Shown here: positions 1 to 5,309 of the stretch, piece after piece
Layout of the letters: every line of letters begins with the position of its first letter
Position numbering within the stretch: position 1 is the stretch's first letter
Source: TMED8 sp964468005
GTDB lineage: Bacteria; Pseudomonadota; Alphaproteobacteria; Rhodospirillales; Casp-alpha2
Reading direction: 5' to 3'
Assembly: GCA_964468005.1 (NCBI GenBank)
Contig: CAYXUT010000181.1
Location: forward strand, 1 to 5,797
DNA: 5,797 nt
Position numbers and translations under genes: made by a program
The notes under the pieces: model-generated
What the model saw: the letters and a program-made list of their open reading frames with translations, nothing else
What the model was told of the DNA's origin: nothing
The model's database searches: none

Positions 1-27
1 CGTCGGCTCGGTGTTCTTGGTCTCCAT
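1..27 (-). CDS. Start of an unidentified gene, cut by the left edge
   Basis: On the minus strand an ATG at 27-25 opens nine codons (METKNTEPT) that run off the left edge without a stop. A textbook ribosome binding site, GGAGG, lies at 38-34 with a 6-base spacer, the same arrangement as in front of the amidohydrolase gene at 3959. That site is the main reason for calling a gene from so little sequence. The hydrophilic, charged N-terminus has no hydrophobic stretch so far, so there is no sign of a signal peptide, but nine residues say nothing about function. It would be transcribed divergently from the ureohydrolase gene and may share its control region. Confidence 0.6.
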
Positions 28-58
28 TGCAATCCTCCGCCCTAAACAGTCGCTTTCC

Positions 59-87
59 TTGTGTACCGGCGAAACCAACCGTATCCT
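59..87 (+). promoter_or_regulatory. Candidate sigma70-type promoter for the ureohydrolase gene
   Basis: The 94-bp spacer between two divergent starts must hold promoters. The best plus-strand match I see is TTGTGT at 59-64, a 17-base spacer, and TATCCT at 82-87. The -10 box matches 4 of 6 consensus bases and the -35 box keeps the TTG. It would give a leader of about 28 bases before the ATG at 122. The match is weak and was picked by eye. No convincing operator palindrome was found in the spacer. Confidence 0.3.
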
Positions 88-121
88 AACAAGATCACAG
101 CGACGAATGTAGGCTGATGGG

Positions 122-1039
122 ATGATCCGGCCCGAAAAAACCTTTTGTGATCTCGAATTTCGCCACCTCGACGATTTGAGAGAAAGCGATGTCGCCGTCT
201 TCGGTGCTAGCCACGGTTCACCGTATCAGCCTGGGGTACCCAGCCACGCCGCCAGCAGCCCGGCGGCAATCCGCAACGCCCTTTCTTGGTACAGTTCCAA
301 TCCCGAACAACTCGACTTCGACACCATGAAACCAGTATTCGGCGGTAAAACCGCCATCGACTGCGGCGATATCGACGGCGACACGCGAGACGGAGCATCC
401 AATCGCGAAGCCATCCGGCAAACCACCCGTGCCATCCTGTCGGCCGGGGCAGTCCCGTTATTGATCGGCGGTGACGATTCCGTGCCCATTCCGTTGATCG
501 AAACCGTCGCCGACCACATGCCGGTCGTCGTCGTTCAGATCGATGCCCATATTGACTGGCGCGAGGAGGTCGACGGCGAACGCTTCGGGTTTTCCAGCAC
601 CATGCGCCGGTGTTCTGAGTTCGAGAACGTCCGCGGGATCATTCAGATCGGCGCCCGCGGGCCGGGCTCGGCAAAACCGTCCGACCTCGAAGAGGCTAGG
701 CTATGGGGCGTGGAGTTCTTCTTCGCCCGCGACGTTCACAGGCACGGACTCGACCCCATCATCGCGACGGTTCCAGAGAGGGCGAACGTTGTCCTCTCCA
801 TAGATGTCGACGGGCTCGACCCTTCCGTCGTTCCCGGCGTCGTCCTGCCGGCGTTCGGCGGATTGAGTTACACGCAGGTGACAGAGATCATCCTATCGGT
901 TATGGGAAAAGCCAATATCGTCGCAGCCGATTTTGTCGAATTGGTTTCGGAAAGGGATCCCTCCGGCCTCGGCGCCATGGCCGTGGCGCGCCTCGTTTGC
1001 ACGGCCATCGCTTCCGCCGGCAAGCTGCCGCCAACCTGA
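122..1039 (+). CDS. Ureohydrolase family protein (agmatinase/arginase fold)
   Basis: This 305-residue protein has the usual length and motif order of the cytoplasmic binuclear-metal ureohydrolases, which hydrolyse guanidino or amidine groups to release urea or ammonia. Visible are the N-terminal GASHGSPYQPG and SPAAIRNA segments (residues 28-53, equivalent to the GxPxDxG and GPxAIR regions), GGDDS (116-120), DAHID (141-145; D141, H143 and D145 as metal ligands), SIDVDGLDP (226-234; D228 and D230 as ligands) and a C-terminal DFVEL segment (270-274). The usual GGDHS motif reads GGDDS, so the first metal-ligand histidine is Asp119. I recall similar sequences labelled agmatinase in Rhizobiales, so this is probably a subfamily trait, but the substrate is open (agmatine, guanidinobutyrate, other guanidino acids, formimino compounds). 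The ATG has only a weak AGG at 111-113. It is transcribed alone and convergently to the M20 operon. Confidence 0.9.
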   Translation: MIRPEKTFCDLEFRHLDDLRESDVAVFGASHGSPYQPGVPSHAASSPAAIRNALSWYSSNPEQLDFDTMKPVFGGKTAIDCGDIDGDTRDGASNREAIRQTTRAILSAGAVPLLIGGDDSVPIPLIETVADHMPVVVVQIDAHIDWREEVDGERFGFSSTMRRCSEFENVRGIIQIGARGPGSAKPSDLEEARLWGVEFFFARDVHRHGLDPIIATVPERANVVLSIDVDGLDPSVVPGVVLPAFGGLSYTQVTEIILSVMGKANIVAADFVELVSERDPSGLGAMAVARLVCTAIASAGKLPPT

Positions 1040-1053
1040 GACAGCGCGTTCGA

Positions 1054-2325
1054 TCACCCTTCGCCAGCCCCCTCGGTCAAGTAGTCGTAGGCGGCAAGCG
1101 TGTGCGTGCGCAATACGTGCAGGAAGTCCTCGATGGAAACATGTTCGTCAGGCCGCGACATGGTCTCCGGCGAGGGGCCGTAGACAAAAGCCGGCACGCC
1201 TTTGTAGCGAAAGAACTTGCAGTCGGTACCGCCGATACCTGTAACGGCCTCCGGCCTGTAGTCACTAGTTTCCGTGATCACCCGCTTCAGGATCGCCATC
1301 ATCGGATGTGCCGGGTCGCTAGCCGATGCCGGATTGCTGGCCGCCTCCTGGACGTCAAACGCAACTTCGGGGTAGTTGCAAAGGATTTCCTCGACACGGC
1401 CTATCACATTGGCCCGATCGACGCCGAAAGGCAGGCGGATGTCAACCTCCACACGGCAATTCCCCGGCAGCATGTTAACCTTTAGGCCGCCCCGCAACAC
1501 CCCGATGTTGACCGTGACCCGGGTGGCGACGTCCGCCGCCCCCTTTCCCATCACCGCATCCATACAGGCACGGACCTCATCGCGTGTCAGGGCCTCGGCC
1601 ATGTCGGGTGGCATGGCAACGGGCATATCGCACAGTTGATCTAGGTCGATGACCAGTCCGGCGGCAATACGGTTAGCATTGTCGCTGCAATGTGGATAGG
1701 CGCCATGGGCGCCTGGAGTGTTGACCTCAAAGGTCAGGCGCAACGTTCCCTTCTCTGCAAAGCGGATGGACGACAAACCGCTCGGTTCTGCATTGAGGAC
1801 GCAATCGCTGAGGCAATCGTCGGTATAGTTGTCGAGGAGATAACGGGTTCCCCACTCGCCCCCTGTTTCCTCATCAGAAACAGCAGTAAGGACCAGCTTT
1901 CCGGGCCAATACCGCGAAAGTCGGGCGAGGTAGATGAATGCCAGAACCGAGGCGCTTGTCCCGCATTTCATGTCGGATGCTCCGCGCCCCCAAACGGCGC
2001 TATCAGCAACCGTCCCGGACCAGGGCGCATGCTTCCAGATCTCGTCTTCGCCAACCGGAAACACGTCGATATGGCCATTAAGCATCAGGTGGCGGCCACT
2101 TCCGTTTCCGGTGGCGACCGCCACGATATTTGGCATCTCCTCCCGAGGGGCGACGATCCGGAAATCGATGTCCTCGGCAAGCAGGTAATCGGCAATGAAA
2201 GCGGCGGCCTCGCGGGTATCTCCGGGCGGGTTAGGCGACGGCTTCGAGAGAAAGCTGCTAAAGAATTCTACCAGCTTTTCTCGGTCCGCCTCGATCCAGT
2301 CAAGCAATCGTCGGCGCGGATCCAT
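1054..2325 (-). CDS. M20 family metallohydrolase (ArgE/DapE-type deacylase or amidase)
   Basis: From the ATG at 2325 this gives 423 residues, typical of di-zinc M20 enzymes that cleave N-acyl, N-succinyl or N-carbamoyl groups from amino-acid-like substrates in the cytoplasm. In this numbering the catalytic set looks complete: H85 and D87 in NGHIDVFP, bridging D118 in GRGASDMKCG, E152/E153 in SDEETGG (base and ligand), E180 in NAEPSG, H207 in the lid-domain GAHGAYPH and H395 in RPDEHVS near the C-terminus. The frame is open further upstream to a GTG at 2436, but those 37 codons are proline-rich, lack M20 similarity and overlap another reading frame, so I chose MDPRRRLLDWIEAD as the start. A GGAG lies 12 bases before this ATG, which is rather far; a GTG three codons earlier is an alternative. 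It is the last gene of the minus-strand operon. The substrate is unknown; acetylornithine, succinyl-diaminopimelate and carbamoyl amino acids are all compatible. Confidence 0.9.
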   Translation of the reverse strand: MDPRRRLLDWIEADREKLVEFFSSFLSKPSPNPPGDTREAAAFIADYLLAEDIDFRIVAPREEMPNIVAVATGNGSGRHLMLNGHIDVFPVGEDEIWKHAPWSGTVADSAVWGRGASDMKCGTSASVLAFIYLARLSRYWPGKLVLTAVSDEETGGEWGTRYLLDNYTDDCLSDCVLNAEPSGLSSIRFAEKGTLRLTFEVNTPGAHGAYPHCSDNANRIAAGLVIDLDQLCDMPVAMPPDMAEALTRDEVRACMDAVMGKGAADVATRVTVNIGVLRGGLKVNMLPGNCRVEVDIRLPFGVDRANVIGRVEEILCNYPEVAFDVQEAASNPASASDPAHPMMAILKRVITETSDYRPEAVTGIGGTDCKFFRYKGVPAFVYGPSPETMSRPDEHVSIEDFLHVLRTHTLAAYDYLTEGAGEG

Positions 2326-2330
2326 AGCGT

Positions 2331-2543
2331 TCACCGGCTCCGCTCGCGGGAGAAATTGGTAAGGCGGCAAGCATGGTGGCTTAGGTGGTGATGAACCGCA
2401 TAGAACGACGTTTTCGTGCGGAACTCTCGAGGGCACTCGCTGTTACTACGCGGAATGTCGAAAACCAGCAGTACCGTGTTGTCTTGCGGAGATTCTTGCT
2501 GCAACTCCCCGGGCAGGTGAACTTTGTCGAATTTCCCGTTCAC
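2331..2543 (-). pseudogene. Probable remnant of an N-formylglutamate amidohydrolase N-terminus (70 codons)
   Basis: This frame opens with GTG at 2543, 15 bases after the amidohydrolase stop. It is preceded by a purine-rich GGGAGTGGAG stretch whose final GGAG lies 5 bases before the GTG, and it ends with TGA at 2333-2331, five bases before the M20 ATG. Residues 26-42 read LLVFDIPRSNSECPREF. This resembles the start of N-formylglutamate amidohydrolases (HutG/NfgA type, usually about 260-300 residues), which carry a pattern like VFDSPHSGxxYPxxF. The PHSG histidine is Arg here. After that the similarity stops and the tail is rich in His, Arg and Ser. I infer a decayed or truncated gene whose ribosome binding site survived. 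Alternatives are a small unrelated gene, or a leader peptide that couples translation to the M20 gene. The homology comes from motif memory only. Confidence 0.42.
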
Positions 2544-2558
2544 GGCTTCTCCACTCCC

Positions 2559-3959
2559 TCAGGCCAAGCCGGCCGGCAACGCAATGTCGCTCGACGTCTC
2601 GTGAAGCCGATGCCAGGCAGCCACCGTCGCAGCCTGCGCCTCGGCGATCACGGCCTCCTCGTCCATCGTCAAGATCTCGCCGTCGCGCATGATAAACCGG
2701 CCGTCGACCATAACTGAGTCGACGATCCCAGGGTCGCCATAATGGACGATGCTCGAAACGATATTGATAATTGGGCGAAGGCTCGCGTGGTTGAGATCGA
2801 GGATAATCAAATCCGCCTTCTTCCCCGTTTCCAACGAGCCCAGATCGCTCTCCCTGCCCAGCGCACGGGCACCGTTCAACGTCGCCGCGTCAAGGGTCGC
2901 CCCCGGCGTCGGATCGACGCCGCCCTCGCGTTCGCGCCCGCGTCCGCCGCGATGGATGATGGAACCAATCTTCAGGGCCTGAAACATGTCCTCGGTCATG
3001 TTGTCCGTTCCTAGCACAATGTTGACGCCCGCGTCGAGAATACGTCCGGCACGCACCTGGTGGGGGCCGCGGCGCGAGCTATTAGCTGGGCAGTGGGCCA
3101 TGTGCACGTCGTGCTCGGCCAGCAGATCGATGTCAGCATCGGTGCAGTAGGTCCAATGAGCGGCAACGACATCCGACCCGAGCCAGTCGTTGTCGCGCAG
3201 GTATTCCGCCGGCGTGCAGTCGTGGGCCGCACGAATCTGCTTAACCTCGCCGGGACTCTGCGCCAGATGAACCGTCCGTGTCAGGCCGAACTTTCGCGCC
3301 AAAGTGTTGAGCTGCTCCAACATCCATGGAGAACAGACATCCGGCGCATGGGCGGAGATCTGGCATTGCACGCGATTGCCGTGGGTGTCATGGAACTTCT
3401 CCACCAATGCGACGGCACGCTCCAGGAATTCCTCGCCAAAGGCGCGGTCATACTCATAAATTCCATGCCGGATCTTTAGGGTCAGCGCATCGGCGCAGTT
3501 CTCGCTGAACCACAGCCTCATGCCGGTATCGACCATGCCCTGGGCATAGCCGCTGAGGAAGCGAAACGGCTCGACCAGGGCCGTCGTCCCCGAGCGGATC
3601 GCCTCAAGGCAACCAAGGCGGGCAAGGGCCCGACGTTCATCGTCGTTCATGGCGAAACTGATCGGCGTCATGTAGCCGAAGATGGCATCCCCGGTCATGT
3701 CCTCGACGGTACCGCGCAGAACCAGCAGCACCGCATGGGTATGGGAATTGATCAGGCCGGGCATCACGGCCTTGCCGCTAGCATCCAGAACCTCCCAACC
3801 AGGAAAGCGGGCGTAAAGATCCTTGCTCTTACCGACGGCGACGATGCGTTCGCCGTCGATAGCGACAGCACCGTCGTCGATGATTTCGCGGTCGGTGTCG
3901 AAGGTTAGAACCGTCGCGCCGGCAATCAGTAGCTTGCGTTCGCCGTCTCCGTTCGCCAT
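2559..3959 (-). CDS. Amidohydrolase of the TRZ/ATZ (cytosine/SAH deaminase-like) type
   Basis: This 466-residue protein has the composite beta-sandwich plus TIM-barrel layout of metal-dependent amidohydrolases that deaminate or hydrolyse ring and side-chain C-N bonds. Signs are the N-terminal sandwich strands (about 8-65), GLINSHTH with metal ligands H73 and H75, SAHAPDVCS (H204), VHLAQ with ligand H231, AAHWTYCTDADIDLLAEHDVHMAHCP (H268 and H289), metal-site D319 in LGTDN, and the closing GSLETGKKADLIILD strand (374-388) that returns to the sandwich. The usual HxxE after the third ligand reads HLAQ (Q234), so the acid used by deaminases may be missing. Length and motifs fit TRZ/ATZ, MTA/SAH deaminase and SsnA-like members; they do not fit HutF closely. 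The ATG at 3959 has an ideal GGAGG 6 bases upstream. It lies 31 bases after the MFS gene, in one operon with it. The substrate is unknown. Confidence 0.9.
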   Translation of the reverse strand: MANGDGERKLLIAGATVLTFDTDREIIDDGAVAIDGERIVAVGKSKDLYARFPGWEVLDASGKAVMPGLINSHTHAVLLVLRGTVEDMTGDAIFGYMTPISFAMNDDERRALARLGCLEAIRSGTTALVEPFRFLSGYAQGMVDTGMRLWFSENCADALTLKIRHGIYEYDRAFGEEFLERAVALVEKFHDTHGNRVQCQISAHAPDVCSPWMLEQLNTLARKFGLTRTVHLAQSPGEVKQIRAAHDCTPAEYLRDNDWLGSDVVAAHWTYCTDADIDLLAEHDVHMAHCPANSSRRGPHQVRAGRILDAGVNIVLGTDNMTEDMFQALKIGSIIHRGGRGREREGGVDPTPGATLDAATLNGARALGRESDLGSLETGKKADLIILDLNHASLRPIINIVSSIVHYGDPGIVDSVMVDGRFIMRDGEILTMDEEAVIAEAQAATVAAWHRLHETSSDIALPAGLA

Positions 3960-3970
3960 CGTTATCCTCC
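3960..3970 (-). promoter_or_regulatory. Strong ribosome binding site of the amidohydrolase gene
   Basis: Read on the minus strand, GGAGG (3970-3966) is followed by a 6-base spacer and ATG at 3959. It lies in the 31-base gap after the transporter stop, so the amidohydrolase has independent, efficient initiation within the shared transcript. The M20 gene, by contrast, has a poorly placed site. Confidence 0.75.
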
Positions 3971-3990
3971 CTCTGTCCCCCAGCCGGGAA

Positions 3991-5211
3991 TTATGGGCCG
4001 GAAGAAAGCGGCGAGTCCAGGGCCCGCTTCTCTCCCCATCGCGCGAAACCGTAACTGAGCAGAGACAGGACGCTGAAGCAGATAACGACCACTACGGTCG
4101 GCCATACGGTACCGTCCTGGAGCATGCCGACCATCTGCGAGGTCACAGCGGCAATCAGCCATTGCCCGAAGCCCATGAATCCGGCGGCACTGCCGGCCAC
4201 CGTAGGATCGATCCCGATTGCGCCGGAGGTGGCCGCTGGCTGGCTCAGCCCGTGGCCAAGGGCGATGACACCCATGGGAAGGAAAAGAGCCAAAGGCGCT
4301 AGCTCCGGGGAGAGACACCAGACGAACATCACCAGGCAGGCAGCCAAAGCTAGGCCGGTGCCTCCGCCCAGCAGGCGATGGATCCCCAATTTCTCAGCGT
4401 AGCGGGCAGTAACCAGGTTGCCTACCATGTAGCCCAGGGACAGAAGCGGAAAATAGAGACCGTAAGCGGTCAGCGCTTGTCCCAGCACCTCCACCATGAC
4501 GAAAGGCAGACCGGCTAGCATCGCATACCAGGCCGACAAGGTACAGGCGCCGTGGCCGGCATAGCCCAAGAACACAGGTGAACGGAGAAGCTGAAAGCCC
4601 TGGCGAAAGGTCGTCACGACATCGTTTTCTCGTCCGCCCGGGTGGGTTTCAGGGAACCAAACCAGGGTAATGCAGAACACCACGACGCCGAACCCCGACG
4701 CGACCCAAAAGCTCGCTCGCCAGCCTAAGAAAACGTCGATCCAGCCACCCAGCAAAGGGGTCGCCGAACCCAACAGCGCCGTTGCCATGGTAACGAAGCC
4801 GATTACCCCCGCCGCGCGATCGCGCCCGTGCAGGTCGCGGGCGACGACGCGAGCGAACATCAGGCCGGAGCAGGCACCGATGGCTTGTAGCATCCGCCCG
4901 GCCACCAACGTCTCAATGTTTGGCGCGTTGGCGCAAATAACCGGAGACACCACGTATATGGCGAGCCCGACCAGAATTATCCGCCGCCGCCCGAAGCGGT
5001 CGGACAAGGGACCGAGACAAAGTTGCGCGCAGGCGAAGGTCGCAAGATAGAGACTGATCGTCAATTGTACGCCGGCATGATCGGTCTCGAACACCTTTAT
5101 CAGGCCGGGCATGGACGGCAGGAAAATCTGCAACGCGAACGGACCGACAAAGCTTAACAAGACCAGCATGGCTGTCAGGCTCGGGCCGGCAGTCTTATGA
5201 CGTCCGCTCAT
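3991..5211 (-). CDS. MFS transporter, Bcr/CflA drug-resistance type
   Basis: This 406-residue inner-membrane protein has about 12 hydrophobic segments, the usual size for the 12-helix DHA1 branch of the major facilitator superfamily (proton-coupled export). The loop 2-3 motif A is clear as LGPLSDRFGRRR (66-77). The helix 4 signature RMLQAIGACSGLMFARVVARD (106-126) is characteristic of Bcr/CflA proteins, and the loop 6-7 region around 188-212 is hydrophilic as expected. Helix 1 ends ALQIFLPSMP (26-35) where Bcr has an acidic DMYLP; the aspartate is Gln28 here, which may change coupling or substrate. The ATG at 5211 is preceded by a modest GGGGTG with a 5-base spacer. It is the first gene of the minus-strand operon, so it probably moves the pathway's substrate, product or a toxic intermediate. 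An actual drug-resistance role is not implied. Confidence 0.9.
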   Translation of the reverse strand: MSGRHKTAGPSLTAMLVLLSFVGPFALQIFLPSMPGLIKVFETDHAGVQLTISLYLATFACAQLCLGPLSDRFGRRRIILVGLAIYVVSPVICANAPNIETLVAGRMLQAIGACSGLMFARVVARDLHGRDRAAGVIGFVTMATALLGSATPLLGGWIDVFLGWRASFWVASGFGVVVFCITLVWFPETHPGGRENDVVTTFRQGFQLLRSPVFLGYAGHGACTLSAWYAMLAGLPFVMVEVLGQALTAYGLYFPLLSLGYMVGNLVTARYAEKLGIHRLLGGGTGLALAACLVMFVWCLSPELAPLALFLPMGVIALGHGLSQPAATSGAIGIDPTVAGSAAGFMGFGQWLIAAVTSQMVGMLQDGTVWPTVVVVICFSVLSLLSYGFARWGEKRALDSPLSSGP

Positions 5212-5309
5212 TTTTGCACCCCGAAATTGCGGCCGCTACCGCCGCTTGAAACTACGTGGTAATGTGATCCTGATGAAATTCACGTATCAAGCGGCGAAAG
5301 GGACAGGCG
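5212..5309. promoter_or_regulatory. Divergent control region between the transporter operon and the Rid gene
   Basis: This 98-bp spacer must carry outward promoters for both sides. On the minus strand TTGATA (5290-5285) matches 5 of 6 bases of a -35 box, with a poor CACATT 18 bases on. On the plus strand TTGAAA (5246-5251) is followed 17 bases later by a poor CCTGAT. The exact inverted repeat TACGTG (5253-5258) and CACGTA (5281-5286), centres 28 bp apart, lies between and over these boxes and could be an operator for a regulator of both units. All of this was picked by eye; no regulator gene is present in the window. Confidence 0.4.
5297..5303 (+). promoter_or_regulatory. Ribosome binding site of the Rid gene
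   Basis: AAAGGGA is followed by a 6-base spacer to the ATG at 5310. This fixes the start of the Rid gene, and the next codons fit the beginning of Rid proteins (KRFRKFNTRD). Confidence 0.65.

Noticed and set aside
1018..1030. Hairpin CGGCA-AGC-TGCCG as a terminator of the ureohydrolase gene
   Set aside because: The stem is only 5 bp, lies inside the coding region before the stop and has no T-run after it.
703..1485. Plus-strand 260-codon open frame across the convergent junction
   Set aside because: It overlaps the ureohydrolase in another frame and runs antisense to the M20 gene. The translation is arginine-rich with no recognisable motif, as expected from GC-rich shadow frames.
1690..2391. 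Plus-strand 233-codon open frame
   Set aside because: It lies antisense to the M20 gene, whose catalytic motifs are complete. The translation has no recognisable domain.
2326..2436. Longer M20 start at a GTG at 2436 (37 extra codons)
   Set aside because: The extension is proline- and cysteine-containing sequence unlike M20 N-termini, has no good ribosome binding site and overlaps the small frame that resembles N-formylglutamate amidohydrolase. The ATG at 2325 matches the family start.
3060..3479. Plus-strand 139-codon open frame
   Set aside because: It is fully antisense to the amidohydrolase gene, across regions coding for its metal-site motifs; no family resemblance.
2559..3959. Assignment of the amidohydrolase as HutF (formiminoglutamate deiminase)
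   Set aside because: The N-terminal metal motif is the general GLINSHTH of TRZ/ATZ proteins, not the HSHAFQR type that I associate with HutF; only the neighbouring deformylase-like remnant suggested it.
3823..4302. Plus-strand 159-codon open frame spanning the MFS-amidohydrolase junction
   Set aside because: It is antisense to the ends of two well-supported genes; low-complexity composition and no motif.
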